DNA from: Epichloe hybrida
Lineage: Eukaryota; Ascomycota; Sordariomycetes; Hypocreales; Clavicipitaceae
Direction of reading: 5' to 3'
Length of the DNA stretch: 64,000 nt
Assembly: GCA_019022495.1 (NCBI GenBank)
Contig: JAFEKR010000040.1
Location: forward strand, 124,001 to 188,000
Shown: piece after piece, positions 1 to 10,684 of the stretch
How the letters are laid out: each line of letters starts with the position of its first letter
Position numbering within the stretch: position 1 is the first letter of the stretch
Made by a program: the position numbers and the translations under genes
Notes under the pieces: model-generated
Database searches by the model: none
What the model was told of the DNA's origin: nothing
The model's input: only the letters and a program-made list of their open reading frames with translations

Positions 1-1001
1 GAATTCTTCACAGTCGGGGTAGTCGGCTGGGGAAGGGAAGTCTGCTCACTCATGATGCCGGAGACGTGACTGCGTGGGAGACGGAGCGTCGCATCAGCCC
101 CAGATGGTCGGGAGTTGGGGATGCCCGAGAGGAGAGGAGGGGACTGCGTGTACTGGACTTGGAAGCAGAGAAAAGAAGAAAAGAAATATATTGGTCTTGT
201 CTGGTCTGGTCTGGTCTGGCCTGGTCTGGCCTGGCCTGGTCGTAGAATACAAAATGGGTAGGTGCGGCCCGGCGCGCGGTGCGGCGTCATCATCAGATTT
301 ACAACTGAAGAGAAACCACTAGGCCAAAAACAGGATGCGCATCCTTATAATTCATCCTCGCACACCTCCTCTTGCTCGTCATCATCAAGTATTACTTACA
401 TGCTACACTCAGCGCCCCGCACACAGATTGCGGCGCAAACCTCATGTTTCTCCGACAATACATTGCCGAAGCCGCAAGCCCCTTCCTTGTCCTCTCCACG
501 CTCCATTTCCTCAAGCCTGCGCATCCAGAAGCGCCAGCGTTCAACACATCGTTCAACACATCAGAGTACATAGTAACTCGGGCCCAGCAGAGCCAAGCCA
601 GACCAGAGCGGGGCTCCGTCCGAGCAAGGTGTTGGTTTGGTTCGTGCCGCGACGGTGGCATATGCATATGTAAGGGGGATGCGCAATAAAAAATCATGGT
701 TATCAACTAATTTTACTGTGTTGGTGCTTGGCAGACGACGGCCCATCACTGACTGGCCAATAGTAATTCGCCAGTTCCTGCACCTGGTAATGATAATAAG
801 CAAACTCCATTGGCTGGCACATTTATTTCACCCGACTATGATCCATCGACAACTCCATCGACAAGCCGAGCAAAAGCACGGGGGAAAAAATGAGAAAAAA
901 AAAATGGCAATCTTGAATTGAGCGCTTCATCCAAGCCTCTCTCCCATCACGCAAGTTAAGCTCACTTTCCCCCCAGAAGAGCACTCATCTACATTTTGCA
1001 G
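1..1001. other. Intergenic region, left edge
   Basis: No gene recognised. Short open frames here are overlapping, low-complexity and lack family features. A CTGGT/CTGGC run lies at about 195-241. The last 30 bases before the TRM2 start are pyrimidine-rich and end in TTTTGCAG directly before the ATG, so a 5' leader intron ending at 1001 is possible but unproven. Confidence 0.6.
195..241. repeat. Pentanucleotide simple repeat (CTGGT/CTGGC)
   Basis: About nine back-to-back CTGGT or CTGGC units are directly visible. It is not inside any supported gene. Confidence 0.85.
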
Positions 1002-2840
1002 ATGAGAGCCTGTTCCAGCCTTGCTCGACGAACCTTGACAGCACCGCGAACCCATCATCTCGTAACCTCACGGCCATTTTCTAAAATGGCTTCGACACAA
1101 GCGGCTAATGCTGCTACTCCTCCTCCTGCTCCTGCTCCCGCACCATCAGCACCAGCACCCGCTCAGCAGACACAGGATGGCCGGGGCCCCAAGCGTGCCC
1201 ACAACGGCAAGGACAACACCTCGCGGCAGTGGAAGCAAAAGAAGACAAAGCGGGAGAAGAACATCACAGAGGGATCATCAGAAGAGGTTCTCCGACGCGA
1301 CGTCGAAGCGCTACTTGCATCCAAAGGCGTCGACCTAGAGTCATCATGCGGCGCAGAGGAAAACGAGTCCCTCCCCGAACAAGGCGCCGAGATCGAAGTA
1401 GACGTCCTCGAGCTGTCCTCGACCGGCGACGGTCTCGCCATGCGACCCGGCTCCAACCAAGTCTACGTCGTGCCCTTCACCGTCCCAGGAGACGTGGCCC
1501 GCGTCAAGGTCTATCGACACATCCGAGGCGAGCACCAGACCGTCGCCGACTTCATCTCCATCGCCAAGCCGTCCCCCCTGCGCGACGACGCCCGCATCCA
1601 GTGCAAGTACTTCTCCTCCTGCGGCGGGTGTCAGTTCCAGATGCTCGACTACCAAGAGCAGCTCAAGCTCAAGAAGCGCATCCTCGAAAAGGCATACCGC
1701 AACTTCTCCAGCCTCCCCGCGGAACTGGTGCCCGCCGTGCACGACACCATCGGCAGCCCCCTCCAGTACGGCTACCGCACCAAACTGACGCCGCACTTTG
1801 ACGGCCCCCCCGGTTTCAGGCCCAGCAGGAGAAACCGTTCTCGTACATCGTTTGAGAGCTGTCCCGACATTGGCTTCATGAAGAAGGGCCAGCGCAAGGT
1901 CCTCGACATCGAGGACTGCCCCATAGGCACGTCCGCCGTGCGACTGGGTATGGCTCGTGAGAGGGAACGCATGCATCGTGAGTTTGTGAAGTACACGCGC
2001 GGCGCGACCATTCTACTGCGTGAAAACACCCATCGGTATTCCAAGAGCGCACAAGGCTCAGACGAGCAACAACAGCAACAACAACATCCTCCTCCACCAG
2101 ACCAACTCGCTCCATATACAACTCGCACCGAGGGCGACGACTTTGTCGACATCAAGTCCTGTGAGACGGACTCCAAGGCCACCACAACAGAGTACATTGA
2201 CGGCTACGCATTCACCAACCCCGCAGGCTCCTTCTTCCAAAACAACAACTCGATTCTTCCCAAGTTCACAGCCTACGTCCGAGACCGCATCCTCCCACCA
2301 CCGTGTTCCTCGTCGTCCTCCACCTCCCCAATCAAGTACCTCATAGACGCCTACTCCGGCTCCGGCCTCTTCACAATCACCCTATCCTCCGTCTTCCAGC
2401 ACTCCACGGGCATAGACATCGCCGCCGACTCCATCGCCTCGGCGCGCAACAACGCATCCCTCAATGGCCTCGGTTCAGATCGCTGCCAATTCATCGCCGC
2501 CGACGCAGGCCAGCTCTTCCAGAGCGTGACGTACCCTGCCGATGAGACGGTTGTTGTCCTGGACCCGCCGAGGAAGGGGTGCGATGGTGATTTTCTAGGC
2601 CAGCTGAGGAGGTTTGGGCCCAAGAGAATCCTGTACGTGAGCTGTAATGTGCACACGCAGGCGAGGGACGTGGGCGTGCTGGTGAGAGGCGACGCCAACG
2701 GGGCGAGGTATGCTGTCGAGAGCCTCGTTGGGTTTGATTTCTTCCCCCAGACCGGCCATGTAGAGGGCGTGGCCATCTTGAATAGATGTGAGGGCGAGGC
2801 TGTTGAGATCAGGGATAATACGTTGGAAAAGGAGTCGTGA
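1002..2840 (+). CDS. TRM2: tRNA (uracil-5-)-methyltransferase, TRM2/TrmA-RumA family
   Basis: Single-exon gene, 612 residues. The family makes m5U54 in the tRNA T-loop using S-adenosylmethionine. Seen in order: a basic, Ser/Arg-rich N-terminus resembling a mitochondrial presequence; a Lys-rich linker; a TRAM-like beta region (about 125-190); a Cys cluster CKYFSSCGGC (Cys201, 207, 210) like the RumA iron-sulfur site; the FTNPAGSFFQNN motif; a Rossmann methyltransferase core with DAYSGSGLF; the DPPRKG motif; and the catalytic YVSCN motif with Cys548. There is a Gln-rich insertion near residue 355. ATG1002 is the first in-frame ATG; a second in-frame ATG at 1086 has a good context (AAAATGGC) and would drop the presequence, suggesting mitochondrial and nuclear/cytosolic forms. 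Convergent with the next gene. Family call is firm; dual targeting is inference. Confidence 0.93.
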   Translation: MRACSSLARRTLTAPRTHHLVTSRPFSKMASTQAANAATPPPAPAPAPSAPAPAQQTQDGRGPKRAHNGKDNTSRQWKQKKTKREKNITEGSSEEVLRRDVEALLASKGVDLESSCGAEENESLPEQGAEIEVDVLELSSTGDGLAMRPGSNQVYVVPFTVPGDVARVKVYRHIRGEHQTVADFISIAKPSPLRDDARIQCKYFSSCGGCQFQMLDYQEQLKLKKRILEKAYRNFSSLPAELVPAVHDTIGSPLQYGYRTKLTPHFDGPPGFRPSRRNRSRTSFESCPDIGFMKKGQRKVLDIEDCPIGTSAVRLGMARERERMHREFVKYTRGATILLRENTHRYSKSAQGSDEQQQQQQHPPPPDQLAPYTTRTEGDDFVDIKSCETDSKATTTEYIDGYAFTNPAGSFFQNNNSILPKFTAYVRDRILPPPCSSSSSTSPIKYLIDAYSGSGLFTITLSSVFQHSTGIDIAADSIASARNNASLNGLGSDRCQFIAADAGQLFQSVTYPADETVVVLDPPRKGCDGDFLGQLRRFGPKRILYVSCNVHTQARDVGVLVRGDANGARYAVESLVGFDFFPQTGHVEGVAILNRCEGEAVEIRDNTLEKES

Positions 2841-3081
2841 AAAAAAAAAAAAATCCCATCATCTGGACGGCATGTCTTGCGGAAACCATTCCCCAGCATA
2901 GAAGTTTTGCTCTGGCAGGACTTGTTCTGAATTTGGACTTTCCTGGAAAGAGAAGATAAATTATGCACGAATTTTTCGTTTCGTGCCGCTTTGCGAGATT
3001 CATTGACTAAGCAAGGCAAGGCATTTAGTTGACCTGGCATGAGACCTTTTTAAATTTGCACGCAAACCCCGATTACCAGCA

Positions 3082-5308
3082 CTACTCCTGACCAAGAAGA
3101 ACCTTGAGTGCCTCCACCGTGATCTGCAACACCTCCGGCTGCCGACTCTGCCTCAGACACTCCTTCAATGCCTCCACGCCCCCCTCTGCAACAATCTTGT
3201 CGCGAGCCAACTGCCCAGCGTCCCTTTCTGCCATGACGAGATTATACACCGTCACTACACCGCGATGTCGCAATCCGGGATTCGAATCGTTGCACATGCC
3301 CAGAATCACCTTGACTCCTCTCTCCCGCTGGACCACATACCGCACCACTGACTCGAAACCAGTGAGGGAGGCCAGTGCTCCACCTGCGGCACTCCGTGTT
3401 CCTTCATCTTCTGCATCTGCTAATGCCAGGAGGATATGAAGCCGTGTTCCAGCTTGAGCACTGCCGTCTGCGTAAAGAGCAATCCCCTCCGGCGCCTGCA
3501 TCAGGTTGCATACTAGTTCGACGGCGGCTTTACAAACAAGGTTGTTGGAGGACAAGAGCTGTTCTTCGATATGCGACCATGCCAGGCGGATGATGTTGCT
3601 GCGTGTGCTGTCATCATCCAGCGAGGCCAAGTTGGTAAGGGCCATCAACGCCTCAAAAGTTGGTAGGAGATCGCGCGTCTCGGCGGCCGGATCGGGCGGG
3701 AGGATATAAACCAGTGGGCGAATGGCAGCGTCGATGGTGTTTGAACGGTTTCCCCCGAAAACCAGAGCGGGATTCGTGCTGATGAGTATTCGTGCCAGTG
3801 CCTGCGCGGCCGTTCGTTTGCCGACCTCGTCCGACTCGGGAACTACGGCCCAGCCGACGACGAGGAGCTTCACGGCGCCCTGTTGTGCAAGTGATCCTCG
3901 AAGTGATTTTGTGACGGCTAATGAGTGAATGATGGAGATAATGAGGCCTAGTGATGCAGGGGATCCGTTTTTGCTGTGCGTCACTAAAACGGGGATGATG
4001 CCAACATCGAACACTGCCTGGCAACGCTTCGCGACATGCTCATCGTCGTCTAGAATATCTGGTCCTGCCAGCTTTCCGGCAGCGTCGGCGTAGGCTTTCA
4101 ATTGGCTCATCTTCTTTTGCTCTTCAGTAAGTACAGGCCGATACCGAGTGAGATTGGCAAATATACTCAGCGCACCGTACGTCGTGGGGGATTTCGGCTG
4201 AGCAGTCGTTAGAGTCTTGACTAGCATTTTCAACAACGCCTCGTTGCCAGCAACTCTCTCTTTTATTTTGGGTTGAATCGACGCATATGCGAGACCCTCA
4301 ATAGATTGTTTTTTGTCGGAGCCTGCCTCTTCTTCATCTACTCGCAACATCATTTTTGTGAACAGTTCTGACAAATCCTCAATGCTCGCGCTGGCTGGTT
4401 CAATCCTCGTCCTGCTGGGGTCGTTTTCCGAGTCTTTAGAAGGAACTGCCTTCATTCTATATGTCAGTCTATCGTTAACGATTGTACCCACTGACAAAAA
4501 AAGTGCAAGATGAAAAACGCTATTGCTCAGAGGGGCGATTTTGTTTATCCAGATTCGGGAAACGCACCTTCAACTTGGCGAGGATGACGGCGGCCAAATG
4601 CTGGACTTGTTCTGAATGTCTTCTCATTGATATAGAGCCACCATCACCCTGCACTTGCGGTTCCTTGTTGGGCCCGCCCGTCACGCCGGTAGGATCCTGA
4701 TCGACAACTTCCTCCAGCCACTCGAGGCAGTACTTGTGCACGGCGTCCCGACACAAAGAGTTCATGCAGGCTGCGTTCAACATTTCCAGACATGCCGTCT
4801 CGACCTTTCGACTCTTCCATTCCCTCCTCATAAGAGGACCGAGTGTACTCAGGAACCCTTCGCTCAGGAACATTTGAGCAGTCAGATCGGGCACAATGGG
4901 AAATGTGGCAGATGCTACGCAGAAAGCGACGATGTAGTCATCGTAGGTGCCGCGTTGTACGCGCTCGAAGAAGAAAGCTGAAATATTCTTGGAGCCCTCG
5001 TCGCCTGCAGCTTTCAGATAAGCAGAAGTAGTAAGTGTGGCGTGCCCGCGAACAATGTCAGGCTGTCGCATATCCAGGTAACATAAGACGGTGTCGACGC
5101 AGTCGCCGTCAATGACGCTACATATCGTCTTGTAGTTCTTGTCTTTTTGCTGAGCTTCGGCGTCGTCGTTTAAAAGCTTGGTGAGCTCGTCGAGCTCTCT
5201 GCACGTTACCTCATCTTCCTGTCCGCCTTCCATCAAGCGAGCAAACACGAGAAGGGTCTGGTCCTCGAGGGTTGCAGCCGGAGCCGCACCTTGCAGCGTT
5301 TCCGCCAT
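3082..5308 (-). CDS. CRO1: UCS-domain myosin chaperone (CRO1/She4/Rng3/UNC-45 family)
   Basis: Two exons: complement(join(3082..4449,4568..5308)), 702 residues. Exon 1 ends AKLK before a GTGCGT donor; exon 2 resumes AVPSKDSEN after an AATGAAG acceptor with a CTGAC branch-like site about 20 bases upstream. An earlier TATAG acceptor would break the frame. The protein is almost entirely alpha-helical armadillo-type repeats, with the C-terminal UCS region recognisable in GTRSAAGGALASLTGF and the final VEALKVLLGQE. The family folds and stabilises myosin motor domains, in fungi affecting actin cables, septation and polarity; the Podospora member CRO1 is needed for the switch between syncytial and cellular states. 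No TPR domain is seen, as expected for fungal members. Function is from family knowledge. Confidence 0.9.
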
Positions 5309-6137
5309 GTTCCAACGTGTGTTAACACGGCGGGAAATGACGAAGAGGGATGCAGATAAACTGATAGGTAGATAGCAGACAAAAAAGGAGTTGCCGGGCT
5401 TATTGTGTGGATGTGTCTGGTTCTGTCACCTGTGTAATGCCACTCGCTGCACGCTGTTCGTTGACGCTGCTCGCAACTCAATCGAAACTCGAGCAAGAAG
5501 ATATATGAGGAAAAAAATAAGCTCAAGCTCAAGCTCGAGCTCGAGCTTTGGGGATGATCGTCATACCCACGCACTTTGACACTTGTAAAAATCGACGTTG
5601 CCCCTCAGTTCCCCCACTTTGAAACTGCACCCCCCCTCCCTGCCCAGTTCCTTACTCCCACCCCGGCGCCGAGCTAGCGACTGTCACAGTCACGTGTGCG
5701 GACCGCTGTGCCGATTGATTGAGAGCCTCGACGATCTTTTGCAACGCGAGCTTGCCGTTTGGTGATCGGCTTCACCCATGAAGAAGCTTCCTCAAACAGC
5801 TAGCTGCCACCAAAAGCGACATAACAATCTCGACGCATGCTGATCGCCTTGATTCATTCCATAGAAACGAGCCAAAGCCGACAAACTCTTTATTCGAACC
5901 TGAATTATCCGGGCTTTCACATTCGCGCAAGTTGCACCGTTGCACCATGTCAACACCTCGGGGCGTTTGATTGCACGCTCGCCTTGGATTACGGCATTCA
6001 CGCAACCTCCACAAGACACAACCTAGGAAACGCCAACCCCGTTCCTCATAAGCGAAATTCTTCTCATTTGCGGCGTGGAAATCCTCCCCTTGGCCTCGTA
6101 GCTGCATTCGACGGGAGCTGCGGTCCCGTCGTCTACC
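5309..6137. promoter_or_regulatory. Divergent promoter region between CRO1 and TFB4
   Basis: About 830 bases separate the two divergently oriented starts. It contains a short alternating AGCTCA/GAGCTC palindromic run at about 5519-5546 and a C-rich stretch around 5630. No TATA box could be assigned. Open frames here carry no recognisable protein. Confidence 0.5.
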
Positions 6138-7223
6138 ATGGACGCTGTCGACGTCTCCGATCACTACGAGGTCACTACCGCCGAGGAAACACCATCTCTC
6201 CTGTCCATCGTCATTGACACGAATCCACGCGCATGGGCTGCCCTAGACAGCAGACTGCCCCTCTCGAAAGCCATTGCCAACATCCTCGTCTTCGTCAACG
6301 CCCACCTCGCCTTCAGCAATGCCAATCAAGTCGCCGTCGTAGCAGCCCACGTCAACCGTGCCGCATGGCTCTATCCCACACCGCCGCAACCTGCCCCTCG
6401 AAGAGATACCTCCGGCGATGTCACAATGAACGACGTCCCGACAGATGCTCCCCCTCGTGCCCTGGCCAACAAGTATCCCCAGTTTGCGCAGATCGAATCC
6501 GCCGTGCTCTCGTCGGTGCAAAAGCTTCTGTCCGAGACTACAGAGCAGGACCTGGAAGCCACCACGACACAACTATCAGGAGCGTTAACTCTAGCACTAT
6601 GCCACATCAACAAGGCCTCTCAGGCACTAAGCGGATCATCAGGAAGCTTGGGTCAAGCTGCTCCGTCTAGCGCCACGGCTCCTCCCCCGCCCATGAAGGG
6701 CCGCATCCTCGTCATTTCCGTATCCGACTCCGAACTCTCACAGTACATTCCTACCATGAACGCCGTCTTCGCAGCATCGCATGCCCAAGTCGCCATCGAC
6801 ACGTTATCTCTCTGCGGTGACGCGACCTTCCTCCAACAAGCATGTTTCAACACAAACGGAACGTTCCTCGTCGCTTCCAACCCGCAAGGTCTCCTAACTT
6901 ATCTCATGTTCGGCCTCATCGCTGACACGGAAGCTCGGCAATCCCTCATCACACCGACACACGACACCGTAGATTTTAGAGCAGCTTGTTTCTGCCATGG
7001 AAAAGTCGTCGACACAGGCTTCGTTTGTTCCATTTGTCTCAGTATCTTTTGCGAATTACCTCATAACGCAGAGTGCTTGACATGCGGAACCAAGCTAGCC
7101 CTCGGTAATTATGGATCGAAACCGGCTGTTGTGCCGCGGAAAAAGAAGAAGAAGAAGAGACTTGCGAATGGGGGAAGTGGACGGGAGGAAACGGGCAGTG
7201 CTACTGGAACCCCCCGGCCGTAA
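6138..7223 (+). CDS. TFB4: TFIIH core subunit Tfb4/p34
   Basis: Single exon, 361 residues, ATG in good context (CTACCATGG). Seen: an N-terminal von Willebrand A-like fold starting LLSIVIDTNPRAW, followed by NILVFVNAHLAF and later GRILVISVSDS; then a C-terminal zinc-binding region with pairs CFCH, CSIC, C and CLTCG (about residues 286-325); then a basic tail of consecutive Lys/Arg. The length is close to the usual size of the family, with a Ser/Pro linker around 85-110. In yeast and mammals this subunit pairs with Ssl1/p44 in the TFIIH core and acts in RNA polymerase II initiation and nucleotide excision repair; nuclear. Those roles are family knowledge. The gene runs convergently towards the taspase-like gene. 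Confidence 0.95.
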   Translation: MDAVDVSDHYEVTTAEETPSLLSIVIDTNPRAWAALDSRLPLSKAIANILVFVNAHLAFSNANQVAVVAAHVNRAAWLYPTPPQPAPRRDTSGDVTMNDVPTDAPPRALANKYPQFAQIESAVLSSVQKLLSETTEQDLEATTTQLSGALTLALCHINKASQALSGSSGSLGQAAPSSATAPPPPMKGRILVISVSDSELSQYIPTMNAVFAASHAQVAIDTLSLCGDATFLQQACFNTNGTFLVASNPQGLLTYLMFGLIADTEARQSLITPTHDTVDFRAACFCHGKVVDTGFVCSICLSIFCELPHNAECLTCGTKLALGNYGSKPAVVPRKKKKKKRLANGGSGREETGSATGTPRP

Positions 7224-7821
7224 TAGGCTGGGTAGATACTTGGAGGAACGAAGCGACATGAACGAGACAGGATACTGTATATTTATGGAGTGTCGCATGA
7301 GGTTCTCCGCATCACTGTGTCGTCCCATCACACGGTCTCTATACAATGGTGAGTTGGTTGCGATAAAAGGCATACAAGTGCGTTGCGTAGCCTATAGAGT
7401 TGCGTACAGCATAGTCGATTTTCTTGCGAGCACCTGCCTTGGAGAAGGATTGATGCCGCGGCTGCGAATCGCCAGAATTTCTTTTTTTTTTGGGGGGGGG
7501 GGGATTGTAGATTATGATGATATCACGTCAAAGATAGGATTTAATTGGAAAGCTACGATCAAGTAAGACGACACCAAATTCATCAGCTGAAGTCAGGCCT
7601 CTTTGAGTAGAAAAATATTTCTCTTTAGGGATGCGGCACTCTTAACTCCTGCTCTGAAAGATTAAACCTAGGACGAAAGAAAGGAACCTCTTTGGCACTA
7701 AAGGTGCCGCCATGCGTACTATACAACCTTTTTGCACGCGTTTCTGGCCGCATTTGCCTCATGCCGATATCGACTACCATGAACCCTTCAAATGCCTATC
7801 ATGTCCTCTGCCAATACATCA
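7224..7821. other. Convergent intergenic region, TFB4/taspase
   Basis: About 600 bases between two gene ends. Contains a T run followed by an 11-12 G run at about 7482-7503, a likely length-variable homopolymer. No gene seen. Confidence 0.6.
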
Positions 7822-9771
7822 TCAGGAGATCCGTATCTTGCGGCCACCCTTGGCAATTTTAGCACCGTCTGGAAGCCGAGACATGGTGCAACGAGGCTCC
7901 TTCTCCAGTGCCCCCATGGATGCGAGAGCAAACGAGTCCGTGTTGTGTGCAAAGTACAGGTAGTATCCGGTTCGACTTTTCTTGACCACCATGACTCCAA
8001 TGGCTCCTTGAGAGCTACAGCCCTTGACGCCTGGGTGACACATGAAATCTTGTGCAATGAACGATTCCATCACAGCATCCTCGTCGTCGTCCTGCATCTC
8101 CTTGCCACCAGGAGCACGTCGAGTCCCCTGATAAATTCTCTCAGCACACCGCTGAGATGCCATTGTTGTGGCCATATGTTCACCAGTGCCACTCGTTACA
8201 GCGGCGACAGTGATTCCCTCGTTGTCGTCCTCCGCACATGGTACGACCGCAGTGCCGATGCCAACCAAGGCGGCAGGACCCAGTCGTCCGCGATGTTTCA
8301 TGCCTATGCCCCCGGATGAGGATCCAGCAGCAATCCTTCCGTGATCATCAATCGCAATCGCGCCAATAGTGTCCGTGATGATATCGTCGTCTCTGCTGTT
8401 CAGGTGTTCTTGGCGCTTAGCTATGGGCCCATCAGTCCCTCTTGGTTGATTTTCTGGATGAAGAGGTCTCTTGATGCCGTGAAAGTCAACGGAATTGGAC
8501 ATATATGTGTTGGGCTTTGGTGAATTCTCCCTGACTTGACTGTTTCGCTTTGGAGACCATGGCCCATCACGACCGGAACTCGTGATTGTGGGTGTGACAC
8601 CATCCAGGGCCTTTCTTGGACTTGTCTCAGACATGTTTTGGCCATTCTTGCGGTAATCCATGTACCCTTCGTGTCGCTTTGCTCGAGCTAATTGGAGTCC
8701 CTTCCTATTATCGGCGATACCTGTCGAGCCTAAAGAAGACCGTCTTGTAGTTGGATTCGGTGATTTGGATGGGGAAGGTAATGCAGATGCAGGAGTCCGT
8801 GGGCGGGGAAAAAATGACGATTCTTGCGTGACCGCGGCATCTGGGGCCGTTGTACCGGCATAGGGTGAATCAGGCTGGCCTTCATTCCATGTACCAGCTA
8901 GAATGGCTGCTGTATGATCTTGGGGGAAGCCTTTTTGGTTGTCAACTGCAGAAGCAGTATCGTACTGACAAGGTACACAGGCCGCTGGCATGGGTAGAGA
9001 AGAATTTGCGCGCAAATCTTGAAATTTTTCCTCTGCACGTAAGAGATCTTCTTGCCATCGAAAGAAACGATCCCGTGAATTCTTCGACACTAGATATTCA
9101 TTCGCACAAGTAACCATGCCGTGCTCTTCGGCGAAAGCTCGTGCACCTTCACCGACCAAGGCATTGGGCGGAACTCGTCGAAGACTAAGTGGCTGACTGC
9201 TCGTGTCCAATATGAGCTTTGCAAGCGAGATCGGATTTCGAATATCTAAATCAAACGCGTTAGAAGAAGAAAGAAGAAGAAATTAGGGGTGCAGAAAAGC
9301 CGCGAGAAGTGGACAAACTTGGAACAGCGCCGCAGGCACCACTTCGACCAAGATGGTCGACGATTGTGGCATCGCATTCCACAGTCCCCTCAATGGACAG
9401 GTTCGAACCATATCCCGCATTGGTAATTTCTTTGTCTTCGAGGACTCGCAAGGCAGCCTCGACAGCCTCGGTTGCAGTAGCCCCTGCTTTCAGGAACTTC
9501 ATCCCCATTTCAGCAGCCCTGATGAAAGGAGTTAGCCTGGGACAGACTTCGTGGGCATTAGTGTCGTGTTAAGTAGAACCTACGAGACACAAGCTTCGAG
9601 ATGGACATGCTCGTTTTGGTGACTGTGGAAGCCAGCTCCAGCATGTATGAAGATGGCGGGGACCCCTTTTTGTTTTTGACCGAATCGAAGCATACGATCC
9701 AGCGCACCATCTGTGCCTTGGCTGTTGTGAGCCATCACAGGAACGGCCACACCATGGCACTTGGCGCTCAT
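7822..9771 (-). CDS. Taspase/asparaginase-2 family N-terminal nucleophile hydrolase
   Basis: Three exons: complement(join(7822..9245,9319..9518,9584..9771)), 603 residues. Joins restore PAIFIHAGAGFHS, then MKFLKAGATATEAVEAAL, then NAGYGSNLS, then NIRNPISLAKLIL, all typical of the family alpha part. The likely nucleophile is Thr at about 422 in TDTIGAIAIDDHG, followed by SSSGGIGMKHRGRLGPAAL; by homology the chain cleaves itself before this Thr to give a mature beta chain of about 182 residues. Between the halves lies a long Ser/Pro/Asn-rich, probably disordered insert (about 225-415), making it much longer than human taspase-1 (about 420 residues). Members are threonine aspartases or isoaspartyl peptidases; the substrate here is unknown. 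ATGs further in (9735, 9693) are possible starts. Donors are GTAGGT and GTTTGT. Confidence 0.9.
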
Positions 9772-10545
9772 TCTGGTCAGGAAGTCATGGGTATAACGGT
9801 GGTTTGTTCGAGCCGACGATAATTATGCCAATGAAAATAATATGTAGCGATATGAGTGGAGGTGGTGGAAGAGAGCCGGCCGAAATGGACGGGTCGAAAC
9901 AAATAGGACCCAGAGTTTACTTCCTTGGTATCGAGCCGGTTACGGAGAAGACGAAGAGGAATCGGCGTTATAAACGTCACTCGAGTAGAGTGAATGGGAA
10001 GGAGGTCCTTTCGAGGGCGGATCGTACTTTCCAAGCTTGTTGGAGACAGCCAAGACCGACTTCTGCGCGGTTCGATAACTTTTCAGACTGGAGCATGCAC
10101 GTTTTTCTGAGTCGTTCAGACAGGCCAAGCCCAATAATGTTGCCAGATGGGGGTTGCAACTTCGCTAGTCTCATAAAATGGGCAGAAATAAAGGCGGCTC
10201 TCTCGTGTTGAGGGGAGTTGCATTTCTCACTCGCTGTAAAGGCGTGAAAGGCTTGAGGCAAGCTACCTTCTACCGTGGGTGCAGGTACGGATTACACATA
10301 TCATCCATCCCGCAGAATCTCGTTCATTCGCTCTGGCAAGGGAGGGGAGACGGATTTAGAACTGTAGAGACAACGATTCAGGCCAAATCTGCCTCCTCAA
10401 CCTTGTGCCAGGCAGGGCGTACGTACAGCTGAGCGATGGTGGGAAGCTTCTTCCTCACTTGTTGGACGACTCGTGGTTGGCCCAGTCCCCCGTGGCCCCA
10501 CTCTCGGCATCAATGAATGGGAATGATCCAACTCCCTCCAAGGCC
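9772..10545. other. Upstream region of the taspase-like gene, up to the retroelement
   Basis: About 770 bases of normal base composition. It should hold the promoter of the minus-strand taspase-like gene. No other gene recognised. Composition changes abruptly to very AT-rich at about 10,550. Confidence 0.55.
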
Positions 10546-10549
10546 CACC

Positions 10550-10666
10550 TGTTAAGGTGGAGAATGTATTAGGTAATGGATAATCATAGTTATATAGGGC
10601 TACACTAGCTAGAGAACTTAAAGAATATAAGCATTATTTACCCTAATAACTTTTAGTTAGCTTTTA
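10550..10666 (+). repeat. 5' LTR of element 1 (117 bp)
   Basis: Aligned by eye with 23472-23588 without gaps: 11 differences, all transitions. In the first half this copy keeps C/G where the partner has T/A (5 sites); in the second half it is the mutated copy (6 sites). It is preceded by CACC (10546-10549), matching CACC after the 3' LTR. Confidence 0.92.
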
Positions 10667-10684
10667 TAGTAATAAGACTAGGAC
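10667..10684 (+). other. Probable primer-binding site of element 1
   Basis: The 18 bases just inside the 5' LTR begin TAGTAATAAGACTAGGAC. Undoing one RIP-type change (TAG from TGG) gives the standard TGG start of a tRNA primer-binding site directly abutting the LTR. The tRNA was not identified. Confidence 0.5.

Noticed and set aside
4450..4456. Acceptor TATAG at 4457 for the CRO1 intron
   Set aside because: It shifts the frame; the AG ending at 4450 keeps the UCS protein in frame.
9785..9830. tRNA-like T-loop (GTTCGAGCC) upstream of the taspase-like gene
   Set aside because: The T stem does not pair and no acceptor or anticodon arm can be formed.
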